Below are positions 1 to 8,983 of a stretch of 64,000 nucleotides of DNA, piece after piece. The notes below the pieces were generated by a model that ran no database searches, was not told where the DNA came from, and worked only from the letters and a program-made list of their open reading frames with translations. Source of the stretch: Knoellia sp. p5-6-4 (GTDB lineage: Bacteria > Actinomycetota > Actinomycetes > Actinomycetales > Dermatophilaceae). A program made the translations under genes and the position numbers. Within the stretch, counting starts at the first letter, position 1; every line of letters starts with the position of its first letter. The stretch spans positions 24,437 through 88,436 of the forward strand of contig NZ_JARGZF010000001.1 of NCBI RefSeq assembly GCF_029222705.1, given 5' to 3'.

Positions 1-414
1 GCCGCACACGAAGGGCACGGTGAAGGCCCACTTGTCGATGTGGTTGGCGTAGTCGGCCGGGGTGAGCACCTCGGACTCGTCGATGTAGTCGACGCCGAGG
101 GACTGCAGCACCTGGGCCTCGACGAAGTGGCCGATGCGGGCCTTGGCCATCACGGGGATGGAGACGGCGTCGATGATGCCGTCGATCATGTCCGGGTCGG
201 ACATGCGGGACACGCCGCCCTGGGCGCGGATGTCGGCGGGGACACGCTCGAGGGCCATGACGGCGACGGCGCCGGCGTCCTCGGCGATCTTCGCCTGCTC
301 GGGGGTGACCACGTCCATGATCACGCCGCCCTTGAGCATCTCGGCCATGCCGCGCTTGACGCGCGAGGTGCCGGTGGTCGGCTGGGCAGCGGTGACGGGG
401 GTTTCGGAGGACAT
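1..414 (-). CDS. pdxS: Pyridoxal 5'-phosphate synthase lyase subunit PdxS (N-terminal part)
   Basis: PdxS condenses ribose 5-phosphate, glyceraldehyde 3-phosphate and ammonia (supplied by the glutaminase PdxT) to make the B6 vitamer PLP in the cytosol. The visible 138 residues show the highly conserved family stretches GGVIMDV (with the catalytic Asp), [10 protein letters not shown] and [15 protein letters not shown]; the Lys of the last is the residue that forms the first sugar imine. The ATG is preceded on the minus strand by GGAGC. The gene continues beyond the left edge, so roughly half of a protein usually near 300 residues is seen, and pdxT would be expected just outside. It is the last gene of the minus-strand thrS-pgsA-pimA run. 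Confidence 0.95.
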   Translation of the reverse strand, partial: MSSETPVTAAQPTTGTSRVKRGMAEMLKGGVIMDVVTPEQAKIAEDAGAVAVMALERVPADIRAQGGVSRMSDPDMIDGIIDAVSIPVMAKARIGHFVEAQVLQSLGVDYIDESEVLTPADYANHIDKWAFTVPFVCG

Positions 415-483
415 TGGGGTGCTCCATGTCGTTCGCGGGGCGCAGCGCAGGAGTCGCGCTTCGCCCCCAATGCTAGTTGCCCG

Positions 484-1065
484 CTAGGTGCGCTCCGACC
501 CGGGGAGCGCGTCGTCGAACTCGATGGTCTGCGGCAGCTCGGCGTAGCCGGCGAGCCGGAACCACCGCACGACCCACTTGCGACGGACGCGCTGCACGTC
601 CTTGACCGCGTCGTTGTGGAACCGGCGCGCGAGCTGCACCCGCAGCCCGGCTGCCTCCACCCGCGCGAGCGCCGCCTCGCCGGTGCTTCCGGGCGCCTCC
701 CGGACCTGCTCGGAGACGGGCGGGGCGAGGGCGACCAGCAGCGCCTCGGTGAGGTCGCTCTCGACGACCTCGCGTCCCGCGAAGTGCTGTCCCTCGAGCA
801 GGTCGTCTCCGACCCTGCCGTTGTGCGCCTCCAGCGACTCCGTGGCCGCCGCGGCCAGGATGAGCGCGCTCGCGGGGTCGAGCGCCCCTGAGTTGGCCAG
901 CTCCAGGGTCGCCTCCGCCCGCCGCACGAGCTGGGCGTCGAGGGCGGACAGCGCACCCTCGACCCGGGCGTGCAGCCGATCGAGCCGGGCTGCGCTGTAG
1001 GACAGGTACCAGGCGATGCCGACCAGCAGCGCCAGCAGCACCCCACCCCAGGTCAGCAGGTCCAT
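484..1065 (-). CDS. LemA-like single-pass membrane protein
   Basis: A 193-residue protein with one N-terminal membrane helix (about residues 4-24) followed by an Ala/Glu/Leu-rich helical region, the pattern of LemA-type proteins. The C-terminal segment ARRFHNDAVKDVQRVRRK and the ending PQTIEFDDALP resemble conserved actinobacterial proteins found between pimA and pdxS. No enzymatic motif is visible. The start is ambiguous: an in-frame GTG three bases upstream overlaps the pimA stop as GTGA, and the ATG used here overlaps it as TGATG. Either way translation is coupled to pimA. Function is unknown; a role at the membrane linked to phosphatidylinositol mannoside synthesis is only suggested by position. 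Confidence 0.75.
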   Translation of the reverse strand: MDLLTWGGVLLALLVGIAWYLSYSAARLDRLHARVEGALSALDAQLVRRAEATLELANSGALDPASALILAAAATESLEAHNGRVGDDLLEGQHFAGREVVESDLTEALLVALAPPVSEQVREAPGSTGEAALARVEAAGLRVQLARRFHNDAVKDVQRVRRKWVVRWFRLAGYAELPQTIEFDDALPGSERT

Positions 1066-2255
1066 CACTCGTCACCCGCCTTGGACAGGCCGCGCAGCAG
1101 GCGGGTCCAGCGCGTGTCGCCGCTGGTGTCGGCCCGCACGCGGCCGGCACCGTGCGTGACGGTCTCGTAGACCGCCATGACCTGCTCGGCCACGACCGAC
1201 CAGTCGAACTGTCGCGCCCGCCGCCGCCCCGCCTCGGCGAGGGCGGCGCGTGCTGCTGCATCCCCGGTGAGCCGGACGATCTCCTGCGTGAGGGCCGTGG
1301 CGTCCTCGCCGCGGAAGGTGGCCCCGGCCCGGCCCCCGTCGAGCACCCGCAGGAAGGCCGGCAGGTCGCTGGCGACGACGGGCGCGCCCGCGCTCATGGC
1401 CTCGACCAGCACGATGCCGAAGCTCTCGCCCCCGGTGTGGGGGGCGATGTAGAGGTCGACCGAGGCCAGCAGCGCGGCCTTGTCGGGGTCGCTGACGGCG
1501 CCCAGGAACTCAGTCGCGGCCGCCACCTGCGGCGTCATCCGCTGCCGAGCGGCGTCGGCGTCACCGGGCCCCACCACGAGCAGCCGGGCACCGGGGTGGG
1601 CCGCCAGCACGCCGGGCATGGCGGCAGCGAGCACGTGCAGGCCCTTGCGGGGCTCGTCGATGCGCCCGAGGAAGGCCAGGGTCGGTGCGGCGTCGCTGCC
1701 CCGCCACTCCGGCCGGGGGGTGGCGTTCGCGAAGCGCTCGACGTTCACGCCGTTGGGGATCACCACGGCGTCGCCGCCGACATGCGTCGTCACGGTGCGG
1801 CGCGCGTCCTCGGAGACCGCGATCCGCCCGGCGATCTTCTCCAGGCTGGGCCGCAGCAGCGGGTAGGCCGCCTGCATGGCTCGGGAGCGGATGTTGGAGG
1901 TGTGGAAGGTCGCCACGACCGGGCCCTCGGAGGCCCACAGGGCCAGGAGGGAGATGCTCGGCGTGACCGGCTCGTGGAGGTGGATGACGTCGAACTCGCC
2001 GCGGTCGACCCAGCGCCCCACCCGCGCCGCCGTCACCGGGCCGAAGTTCACCCGCGCCACCGAGCCGTTGTAGCGCACCGGCACGGTGCGGCCCACGGAC
2101 TCGACGTACCCCGGCAGGGGTGTGTCGTCGTCGGCCGGCGCCAGCACGGAGACGTGGTGCCCCTGCCCGATCAGGTGCTCGGCGAGGTCGCGCACGTGGA
2201 ACTGCACCCCGCCCGGCACGTCGAACGAGTAGGGGCAGACGATCCCGATCCTCAT
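1065..2255 (-). CDS. pimA: Phosphatidylinositol alpha-mannosyltransferase
   Basis: A GT4-family (GT-B fold) enzyme of 396 residues that transfers the first mannose from GDP-mannose to phosphatidylinositol on the inner face of the membrane. The N-terminus PGGVQFHVRDLAEHL is the acceptor-side glycine loop, EPRKGLHVLAAA is the linker of GT4 enzymes, and GGESFGIVLVEAMSAG contains the E-x7-E nucleotide-sugar motif near residue 280. Length fits PimA (about 380 residues). It lies directly after pgsA and the PIM acyltransferase, exactly the order known in mycobacteria and streptomycetes, which makes the assignment stronger than the fold alone would. Confidence 0.92.
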   Translation of the reverse strand: MRIGIVCPYSFDVPGGVQFHVRDLAEHLIGQGHHVSVLAPADDDTPLPGYVESVGRTVPVRYNGSVARVNFGPVTAARVGRWVDRGEFDVIHLHEPVTPSISLLALWASEGPVVATFHTSNIRSRAMQAAYPLLRPSLEKIAGRIAVSEDARRTVTTHVGGDAVVIPNGVNVERFANATPRPEWRGSDAAPTLAFLGRIDEPRKGLHVLAAAMPGVLAAHPGARLLVVGPGDADAARQRMTPQVAAATEFLGAVSDPDKAALLASVDLYIAPHTGGESFGIVLVEAMSAGAPVVASDLPAFLRVLDGGRAGATFRGEDATALTQEIVRLTGDAAARAALAEAGRRRARQFDWSVVAEQVMAVYETVTHGAGRVRADTSGDTRWTRLLRGLSKAGDE

Positions 2256-2265
2256 GGCCGGGACC

Positions 2266-3192
2266 TCACGAGGAAGCCCTGGGCGTGAGGTCCTCGACGA
2301 AGACCCGTTGGAGCATGTGCCAGTCGGCGGTGTGCTCGCGGATGGCGCCGCCGAGGACGTCGGCGCACTGCTGGGTCATGGCCGTGGCGCGCTCGCGCGT
2401 GGTGCCCTTCCCCGGGTCGGGCACCCGGTCGTGGAAGGTGATGACGACGCGTTGGCGCCAGTCGCTGCCCGGCACGGGCTCGTAGTGGATCGACACCGGG
2501 TGCAGGGCTGCGCCCGTGGCGATGGACAGCGCCGCCGGACCGGCCGCCATGCGGGCGCGGTGGCCGCACAGGTCCACCTCGATCCCGCGGGCGGTGAGGT
2601 CGCGGTCGGCCAGCAGCGGCACGAGCACCGGCCTGCTCAGGTGCGAGCGGAGCTGGGCGAAGACGTCGCCTCCCCCGGTCAGCGGCAGGATGGTCATGCC
2701 GAGCGACTCGCGGAAGGCGAGGAACTCGGCATACACCTCCTCCGGCTTGAGCCGCTCGGCGACGGTCACCACCGGGGCGAGCTCGCGCGTGCCCCAGGCG
2801 CCGGCCGTGTCCCAGTTGCCCAGGTGGCCGAGGAAGCACACGACGGCACGGCCCCCCGCCAGCTCCTCGCGGATGGCGGCGTCGCCGACGACCCTGACGC
2901 CACGGGCGACGTCCTCGGCACTGCGGTCCGGGAGCCGGAACGCCTCGCAGTAGTAGCGCATGTAGGACCGCATGCCGGCCCGCACCAGGGCGTCGAGCTC
3001 GTCCTCCCCCAGCTCGGGGCGCACCCGCGCGTAGTTGGCCCGCAGCCGTTGCACGCCACGGCCGCCGCGCGCCACGGCCGCGTCGGCGACGCGGTCGAAG
3101 AGGCCGTGTGCCGCCCGCTCCGGGAGCCGTCGGACCGCCGACCAGCCGAGCCGGAAGCCGCCGACGGCCAGGGCGTCGCCGAGCGCCCTCAC
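2266..3192 (-). CDS. patA: Phosphatidylinositol mannoside acyltransferase (LpxL/HtrB family)
   Basis: A 308-residue lysophospholipid-type acyltransferase predicted to acylate the 2-linked mannose of phosphatidylinositol mannosides. The catalytic H-x4-D motif is seen as GHLGNWD near residue 125, and a later TGGGDVFAQLRSHL stretch is typical of the family. I chose the GTG that overlaps the upstream pgsA stop as GTGA; a start 45 bases upstream would lie inside pgsA. Ten bases separate its stop from the pimA start, so pgsA, patA and pimA are probably one coupled transcription unit. The enzyme is expected to be peripheral to the inner membrane. Confidence 0.88.
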   Translation of the reverse strand: MRALGDALAVGGFRLGWSAVRRLPERAAHGLFDRVADAAVARGGRGVQRLRANYARVRPELGEDELDALVRAGMRSYMRYYCEAFRLPDRSAEDVARGVRVVGDAAIREELAGGRAVVCFLGHLGNWDTAGAWGTRELAPVVTVAERLKPEEVYAEFLAFRESLGMTILPLTGGGDVFAQLRSHLSRPVLVPLLADRDLTARGIEVDLCGHRARMAAGPAALSIATGAALHPVSIHYEPVPGSDWRQRVVITFHDRVPDPGKGTTRERATAMTQQCADVLGGAIREHTADWHMLQRVFVEDLTPRASS

Positions 3193-3800
3193 GCGCGGCT
3201 CAGGGCCTGCCGGCGCACCGTCAGCACCCGCTGGCACACGGTGATGAAGCTCGCAATGGCGAGCAGCGCCAGCACGACGGTGAGCAGCACCTCCGGCGCA
3301 CCCAGGCCGACGAGGCCGGTGGCTGCCAAGGTGGCCACGAGGCGCTCTGCGCGCTCGGCGATGCCGACGTTGGCGGTCATGCCCAGCCCCTCGGCGCGGG
3401 CCCGGGCGTAGGAGACGACACTGCCGAGGATGAGGTTCGCCAGGGCGAGGGCGGCCATCAGCGTGTCGTTGCCGTCACCGGCGTACCAGAGCACGAGGCC
3501 GCCGAAGATGGCGGCGTCCCCGACCCGGTCGAGCGTGGAGTCGAGGTAGGCACCCCAGTTGCCGGACCGGCCGGACATCCGCGCCATGATCCCGTCGAGG
3601 GTGTCGGAGAAGACGAACGCGGTGATGACGATGGTCCCCCAGAAGAACTCGTGGCGGGGGTAGAAGGCCAGGGCCCCGACGCACACGCCGAGGGTCCCCA
3701 CCAGGGTGACGACGTCCGGGCTGACGCCCAGCTTGAGCAGCAGGCGGGCGAGCGGGGTGAACACCTTGGTGAAGAAGGCGCGCGCGTATCGGTTCAGCAT
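3189..3800 (-). CDS. pgsA: CDP-alcohol phosphatidyltransferase, phosphatidylinositol-phosphate synthase type
   Basis: An integral membrane enzyme (203 residues, about six hydrophobic segments) that joins CDP-diacylglycerol to an inositol phosphate, giving the lipid acceptor used by PimA. The complete CDP-alcohol phosphatidyltransferase signature D-x2-DG-x2-AR-x8-G-x3-D-x3-D is present around residues 67-90 (DTLDGIMAR ... GAYLDSTLD). The neighbouring mannosyltransferase and acyltransferase identify the alcohol as inositol phosphate rather than glycerol phosphate, an inference from context. Its stop is shared with the start of the acyltransferase. Confidence 0.9.
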   Translation of the reverse strand: MLNRYARAFFTKVFTPLARLLLKLGVSPDVVTLVGTLGVCVGALAFYPRHEFFWGTIVITAFVFSDTLDGIMARMSGRSGNWGAYLDSTLDRVGDAAIFGGLVLWYAGDGNDTLMAALALANLILGSVVSYARARAEGLGMTANVGIAERAERLVATLAATGLVGLGAPEVLLTVVLALLAIASFITVCQRVLTVRRQALSRA

Positions 3801-3833
3801 GGTGGCCTCAGGGTAGCGACGGCGGGCGGCGAG

Positions 3834-4424
3834 TCAGCGCGGCCACGCGGCGACCAGCTGCTGGCGGACGTCCTCGAGCAGCATCGGCAGCGCCTTGGTC
3901 TGCGCGATCACCGGCAGGAAGTTGGAGTCGCCGCCCCAGCGTGGCACGACGTGCTGGTGCAGGTGCGCCTGCACGCCGGCCCCCGCGACCGAGCCCTGGT
4001 TCATGCCGATGTTGAAGCCCATGGGCCTCGACGCGTTCTGCAGGGCTTGGATGCTCGCCCGCGTCAGGGCGGTGAACTCGGCGGTCTCGGCCTCGTTCAG
4101 GTCGATGTACAGGGCCACGTGGCGGTAGGGGCAGACGAGCACGTGCCCCGGGTTGTACGGGAAGAGGTTCATCACGACGTAGCAGTGCTCGCCGCGGTGG
4201 ACGATGAGCCCCTCGGCGTCGTCGGCGCGCTGCGGCGCGAGGCAGAAGGGACACCCCTCCCCCGCCTGCTCGCTGGGTCGCTCGCCCTTGATGTAGGCCA
4301 TCCGGTGGGGGGTCCACAGCCGCTCGAAGCCGTCCTCGGCCGCCGCGAACTCGCGCGCGAGCTCGGGGAAGACCCGCAGGCGGGCCTCTTCCTCCTCTGC
4401 CGGAGGCTGCTGCTCGTCGGTCAC
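3834..4424 (-). CDS. HIT-family nucleotide hydrolase/phosphorylase
   Basis: A 196-residue histidine-triad protein. The triad H-x-H-x-H appears as HLHQHVV near residue 170, and a CPFC pair near residue 60 probably belongs to the zinc site seen in many HIT proteins. Actinobacterial relatives include Ap4A phosphorylase (Rv2613c type), which sits next to pgsA in Mycobacterium, so an Ap4A-degrading role is likely. The ATG overlaps the thrS stop as ATGA. ThrS can make Ap4A as a side product, which gives the pairing some biochemical sense, but that link is inference. Confidence 0.88.
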   Translation of the reverse strand: MTDEQQPPAEEEEARLRVFPELAREFAAAEDGFERLWTPHRMAYIKGERPSEQAGEGCPFCLAPQRADDAEGLIVHRGEHCYVVMNLFPYNPGHVLVCPYRHVALYIDLNEAETAEFTALTRASIQALQNASRPMGFNIGMNQGSVAGAGVQAHLHQHVVPRWGGDSNFLPVIAQTKALPMLLEDVRQQLVAAWPR

Positions 4425-6397
4425 ACCTGGACCCGGCTCTCGACCGCCTGCACGATCTCGGCCACCGCCTCCTCGAGCGGGACGCCGTTCTTCTGCGAGC
4501 CGTCGCGGTAGCGGAACGAGACTGCCCCGGCGGAGCGGTCGTCCTCACCCGCGATGAGCACGAACGGCACCTTGGCCTTGCTGGCGTTGCGGATCTTCTT
4601 CGGGAACCGGTCGTCGCTCTCGTCGACCTCCACCCGGATCCCCTTCTGCCGCAGGCGCGCCGCGACCTCCTCGAGGTAGGCGTTGTACTCCTCGGCCACC
4701 GGGATGCCGAGCACCTGGACCGGGGCCAGCCAGGGCGGGAAGGCCCCGGCGTAGTGCTCGACGAGCACCCCGAAGAAGCGCTCGATGGAGCCGAACTTCG
4801 CCGAGTGGATCATCACCGGCTGCTGGCGCGAGCCGTCGGCGGCCTGGAACTCGAGGCCGAAGCGAGCCGGCTGGTTGAAGTCGTACTGGATCGTCGACAT
4901 CTGCCAGGTGCGGCCGATGGCGTCACGGGCCTGGACCGAGATCTTGGGCCCGTAGAAGGCGGCGCCCCCGGGGTCGGCCACCAGCTCGAGACCGGTCTCG
5001 GTCGCCGCCTGCTCCAGGACGCGGGTGGCCTCCGCCCACTGCTCGTCGCTGCCGATGAACTTGTTGCTGGTCTCGTCGCGGGTCGACAGCTCGAGGTAGT
5101 AGTCGTCGAGCCCGAAGTCCTTGAGCAGCCCGAGCACGAAGGACAGCAGGTGCTTGATCTCGGCCGGGGCCTGCTCCGCGGTGACGTAGGAGTGGGAGTC
5201 GTCCTGGGTCATCCCGCGCACCCGGGTCAGGCCGTGGACGACGCCGGACTTCTCGAACCGGTAGACCGAGCCGAACTCGAAGAACCGCAGCGGCAGCTCG
5301 CGGTAGGACCGGCCGCGCGAGCGGTAGATGAGGTTGTGCATCGGGCAGTTCATCGCCTTGAGGCGGTACTCCGTGCCCTCGAACTCCATGGGCGGGAACA
5401 TCGTGTCCGCGTAGTACGGCAGGTGCCCGGAGGTGTGGAACAGCCCGTCCTTGCTGATGTGGGGGGTCCCGACGTAGTCGAAGCCCTCCTCGATGTGGCG
5501 GCGGCGGACGTAGTCCTCCATCTCCCGCTTGATGACACCGCCCTTGGGGTGGAACACGACCATCCCGGAACCGATCTCATCGGGGAAGCTGAACAGGTCG
5601 AGCTCGGCGCCCAGCTTGCGGTGGTCGCGCTTCTCGGCCTCGGCCAGCCGGTCGAGGTAGGCCTTGAGGTCGTCCTTCGAGGGCCACGCGGTGCCGTAGA
5701 TGCGCTGGAGCTGCGGGTTCTTCTCCGAGCCGCGCCAGTAGGCGGCCGCGCTGCGCATGAGCTTGAACGCGTTGCCGATCAGCTTGGTCGACGGGATGTG
5801 GGGTCCGCGGCAGAGGTCGCCCCAGGCGACGCTGCCGTCGCGGCGCAGGTTGTCGTAGATGGTCAGCTGGGCGCCACCGACCTCCACCGACGCGCCCTCG
5901 GCGGCGCCTTCCGCGGCACCGCCCTTGAGCCCGATCAGCTCGCACTTGTAGGGCTCGTCCTTGAGCTCGGCGAGCGCCTCGTCGTCGGAGATCTCGCGCC
6001 GCACGAAGGTCTGGCCCTCGTTGATGATGCGCTGCATCACCTTCTCGAGCTTCTTCAGGTCGTCGGGGTTGAAGGGCTCCTCGACGTCGAAGTCGTAGTA
6101 GAAGCCGTCCTTGACGGGCGGGCCGATGCCCAACCTCGCCTTCGGGTTGACCTCCTGCACCGCCTGGGCCAGCACGTGGGCCGCGGAGTGGCGCAGCACG
6201 TTCAGGCCGTCCTCCTCGTCGACGCGCACCGGCTCGACGGTGTCGCCCTCGGCCAGCTCGTGGGCGAGGTCGCGCAGCTCGCCGTTCACCCGGGCCACGA
6301 CGACGGAGCGGTCGTCGCCGAACAGGTCCCCCGCCGTGGTCTGCCCGGGCACCGCTCGCTCGCTCCCGGCGACGGTGACGGTGATCTGCGCAGACAC
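4421..6397 (-). CDS. thrS: Threonine--tRNA ligase
   Basis: Class II aminoacyl-tRNA synthetase that charges tRNA-Thr in the cytosol. In order it shows an N-terminal TGS domain, an editing domain with HSAAHVLAQ and CRGPH elements, the catalytic core with zinc ligands in MNCPMH, DDSHSY and [14 protein letters not shown], and a C-terminal anticodon-binding domain. I chose the GTG 9 nt after a CAGGAG ribosome-binding sequence, giving 658 residues, the normal length; a longer reading upstream adds 70 low-quality residues and runs through the promoter. It heads the minus-strand run towards pdxS. No T-box leader is recognisable upstream. Confidence 0.97.
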   Translation of the reverse strand: MSAQITVTVAGSERAVPGQTTAGDLFGDDRSVVVARVNGELRDLAHELAEGDTVEPVRVDEEDGLNVLRHSAAHVLAQAVQEVNPKARLGIGPPVKDGFYYDFDVEEPFNPDDLKKLEKVMQRIINEGQTFVRREISDDEALAELKDEPYKCELIGLKGGAAEGAAEGASVEVGGAQLTIYDNLRRDGSVAWGDLCRGPHIPSTKLIGNAFKLMRSAAAYWRGSEKNPQLQRIYGTAWPSKDDLKAYLDRLAEAEKRDHRKLGAELDLFSFPDEIGSGMVVFHPKGGVIKREMEDYVRRRHIEEGFDYVGTPHISKDGLFHTSGHLPYYADTMFPPMEFEGTEYRLKAMNCPMHNLIYRSRGRSYRELPLRFFEFGSVYRFEKSGVVHGLTRVRGMTQDDSHSYVTAEQAPAEIKHLLSFVLGLLKDFGLDDYYLELSTRDETSNKFIGSDEQWAEATRVLEQAATETGLELVADPGGAAFYGPKISVQARDAIGRTWQMSTIQYDFNQPARFGLEFQAADGSRQQPVMIHSAKFGSIERFFGVLVEHYAGAFPPWLAPVQVLGIPVAEEYNAYLEEVAARLRQKGIRVEVDESDDRFPKKIRNASKAKVPFVLIAGEDDRSAGAVSFRYRDGSQKNGVPLEEAVAEIVQAVESRVQV

Positions 6398-6584
6398 GTG
6401 GGCACTCCTGGGCTGTTCGTGGGCTTGGTATGCCGCGTGCGCTCGCTGCGCGCACGGCACACCGATCGTATCGGCCGGGCCGGCGGCCCTGCGACGCAGT
6501 TCCGCGCGGGCACCGGGGCGGGTCCAACGGCCCTGCCGGCGGCGGCCACCCCGGCCCACGCTGACCCGCAGAGGAGGTGTGGCC

Positions 6585-6839
6585 ATGTGGAACGACGGCT
6601 GGGGCATGCACGGGTGGGGCGGCTGGTGGGGCCTGCTGGTGCTGCTGCTCGTGCTGTTCGTGCTCCTCGCAGGCGTGGTGCTGCTGGCCGTGTCACTGGC
6701 GCGGTCCGGCGGCGGCGCCGGGTCGAGCCGGGAGCCCGGGTCGAGCGCGGCCGACCGGCTGCTCGACGAGCGCTACGCACGCGGTGAGATCGACGAGCAG
6801 GAGTACCTGCACCGGCGGGCGGTGCTGCGCGGTCGCTAG
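6585..6839 (+). CDS. Small SHOCT-domain membrane protein
   Basis: An 84-residue protein with a Trp/Gly-rich N-terminus ([11 protein letters not shown]), one long hydrophobic helix (about residues 17-40), a short Ser/Gly linker and a C-terminal SHOCT-type segment in which [20 protein letters not shown] is clearly recognisable. SHOCT domains are found at the ends of membrane proteins across actinobacteria and probably mediate oligomerisation; no catalytic role is known. A strong GAGGAGG ribosome-binding site precedes the ATG by about 8 nt. Its end abuts that of the convergent FUSC gene (4-nt overlap). Confidence 0.85.
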   Translation: MWNDGWGMHGWGGWWGLLVLLLVLFVLLAGVVLLAVSLARSGGGAGSSREPGSSAADRLLDERYARGEIDEQEYLHRRAVLRGR

Positions 6840-8071
6840 CCGGCCGACCCCATCTGCTTGAGCCGGTCCTGCAGGGGCAGCCGGATCGGGCCGCTGTCGG
6901 TCGGCACGGCCGCCTCCTCCTTCTTCGCGGCGAGCTCGCGGGCGAGCCGCTGCGCGTCGAGGATGAGCGCACCGTACGCCGGCCAGGCATGGGGGTCGTC
7001 CAGCGGGGTCTCGCGGACCCAGGCGCCGAGCTGGTCGAGCACCTCCAGGGCCGCGCGCAGGTGGCGGTCGACCTCGGCCTGGTCCTCGTCGTCACGCAGG
7101 CCGAAGTGGTCGACCGCGCAGCCGATGGCGTCGAGCGCCTCGGCGTACCGCTCCAGGAAGTCGCGTGACGGCACCGGCAGCCGCTCGGCCTCGTCGGCGG
7201 CGTCGACGAGGGTGCGGGCGATGCCGGAGACCTGCCACTGCGAGCGCCGCACGGTCTCGACGGTGCGCTCGTAGCCGGCCCAGTCGATGTCGACCGGCCG
7301 CAGGTCGTGCCGCGGGTTGAGCCGCGTGCTCTCCCGGCCGGTCTCGATCGTCTCGAGCACCTCGGGGGCGGTCTGCACGATCTCGGTGCTCGTGTCGTAC
7401 CAGCGCCGGGCCAGGTCGGCGTCCCAGCCCTCGCGCAGGCCGGTCGCCATCTCGTGCAGCAGGCGGCGGACCCGGGAGGTCAGCGACCGCACGGCGTCGC
7501 GGGGCTGCTGGATGTGCAGCGGCGCGAGCACGACCGCGTTGACCGCGACGCCGATGACGCCTCCGACCACCGTCTCGACGATGGTCAGGTAGGTGAACTG
7601 GGTGTCGGTGCCGTGCACGGTGAGCAGCGACAGCAGCACCAGGGTGGGCACCTGGAGCCCGTGGTCGCCCAGTCGGCGCCAGCGCCCCAGCAGCAGGGCC
7701 ACGAGCATGACGGGGACCATCGTCCACCAGGACACACCCACCACCGAACCGACCAGCCAGGCCACGCTCATGCCGAGCACCACGGCGGCGATCCGCTGCG
7801 CGCTCGCGCCCAGCGACCGCACCATCGTCTCGTCGACGACCAGCAGGGCCGCCAGCGGGGCGTAGAACGGCTGGGGGCTGTCGAGCAGGTGCACGGCCAC
7901 CTGCCAGGCGACCACGGTGGCGATCGACGCCTTCGCCAGCAAGAGCCCGGTGTCGCGCTCCGGCCCCGCGTGCGCGACCGCCCGCCGGACGGTGCGCACC
8001 CAGGTGGCCAGCGTGGACCTCACCCGCTCTCGGGCAGGGTGGTGCCATGTGTCATCCCCGGTCGTGTGCAT
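6836..8071 (-). CDS. FUSC/aromatic acid exporter-type membrane protein
   Basis: A 411-residue protein whose first half carries about six membrane helices, starting with GLLLAKASIATVVAWQVA and including the family-like motif FYAPLAALLVVDETM. The second half is soluble and helical, ending in a charged tail. This matches the FUSC/ArAE_1 family, which includes putative exporters of aromatic acids; the substrate is unknown here. The ATG is chosen because the upstream 85 codons are Arg/Pro-rich and fall in the intergenic region. It converges on the SHOCT protein gene. Confidence 0.82.
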   Translation of the reverse strand: MHTTGDDTWHHPARERVRSTLATWVRTVRRAVAHAGPERDTGLLLAKASIATVVAWQVAVHLLDSPQPFYAPLAALLVVDETMVRSLGASAQRIAAVVLGMSVAWLVGSVVGVSWWTMVPVMLVALLLGRWRRLGDHGLQVPTLVLLSLLTVHGTDTQFTYLTIVETVVGGVIGVAVNAVVLAPLHIQQPRDAVRSLTSRVRRLLHEMATGLREGWDADLARRWYDTSTEIVQTAPEVLETIETGRESTRLNPRHDLRPVDIDWAGYERTVETVRRSQWQVSGIARTLVDAADEAERLPVPSRDFLERYAEALDAIGCAVDHFGLRDDEDQAEVDRHLRAALEVLDQLGAWVRETPLDDPHAWPAYGALILDAQRLARELAAKKEEAAVPTDSGPIRLPLQDRLKQMGSAG

Positions 8072-8121
8072 CCGGCCCACGGTAGCCGGGAGGGAACCGG
8101 CACGGCGTACCGGAGTCCGGC

Positions 8122-8982
8122 CTACTCCTGCGGCGCCCAGCTCAGCACCAGGTGGTCCACCCCGCCGGGGACCGACCTCAGCCCGGCCACCACCTGGCGG
8201 CCAGTGCGGTCGACGGCGAGTGCGACCGTGCTCGGCAGGAGCACGGGCCTGCGGAACCACACGTGCGAGGTCGACGGCTCCGCGGTGGCCGGCCCGAGGG
8301 CCGCCAGGGCGCGCGCGCAGGTCCACATGCCATGGGCGATCGCGCGGGGGAAGCCCATCACCCGGGCGGTGAGCGGGTGCAGGTGGATGGGGTTCACGTC
8401 GCCGCTGACGGTGGCGTACCGGCGGCCGAGGTCACCGGCAAGCCGCCACACCCCGACCGGGTCGCCAGCGGGTGGCTCGGGCGCCGGGACAGGGGTCGCC
8501 GCGGCCTCGTGGGAACGACCCCGCCGCAGGTAGGTGCTCCGCCCGTCCCAGACCCGCTCCCCGGCCACATCCACCTCGGTCACGAGGTCGACGAGCAGGC
8601 CCTTGGGGTGCTCCCTGAGGTGCTCGGCCCGCACGGTGACGTCGAACGCGTCCGAGGCCGTGAGCCGGCGGTGGACGGTGACGACGTTCTCGAGGTGCAC
8701 CATCCCCGGCAGGGCGAGCGGGAAGTCGCGACGGGCCATGAGCTCCATCTGCAGCGGGAAGCCGAGCAGGTGCGGGTAGGTGTGCGGCAGGGTGTCGCCG
8801 ACCGGAAAGCCGCACAGCCGTTGGTAGCGCAGCAGGCGGGCGCGGTCGACAGCCGCCGACCGGAGCCGGATCGCGCGTGTGGGCAGGTCGCCGCCGCCCC
8901 CCCGGGCCCTGAGCGCCGCGGTGGCATAGAGGCGCGGCAGGGCCGGGGAGGACTCGAGCTCCTCGACGTCGGTGGTCGCCAC
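8122..8982 (-). CDS. htdX: MaoC-like (R)-specific 3-hydroxyacyl dehydratase, HtdX type
   Basis: A 286-residue double-hotdog protein. The C-terminal hotdog has the hydratase-2 motif YATVSGDVNPIHLH followed by GFPRAIAHGMW, with the catalytic Asp and His. The N-terminal hotdog (about residues 20-150) lacks a clear active motif. In Mycobacterium tuberculosis Rv0241c (HtdX) lies beside fabG4, fadA2 and fadE5, and the same four genes occur here in the same arrangement, so I use that name on synteny. It would dehydrate 3-hydroxyacyl-CoA/ACP made by the adjacent reductase. One base separates it from fabG4. Confidence 0.82.
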   Translation of the reverse strand: MATTDVEELESSPALPRLYATAALRARGGGGDLPTRAIRLRSAAVDRARLLRYQRLCGFPVGDTLPHTYPHLLGFPLQMELMARRDFPLALPGMVHLENVVTVHRRLTASDAFDVTVRAEHLREHPKGLLVDLVTEVDVAGERVWDGRSTYLRRGRSHEAAATPVPAPEPPAGDPVGVWRLAGDLGRRYATVSGDVNPIHLHPLTARVMGFPRAIAHGMWTCARALAALGPATAEPSTSHVWFRRPVLLPSTVALAVDRTGRQVVAGLRSVPGGVDHLVLSWAPQE

Positions 8983-8983
8983 G

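Noticed and set aside
6398..6584. A possible T-box leader upstream of thrS
   Set aside because: No specifier loop or T-box bulge (TGG-N-ACC-type) could be recognised. Actinobacterial T-boxes are mainly associated with ileS.
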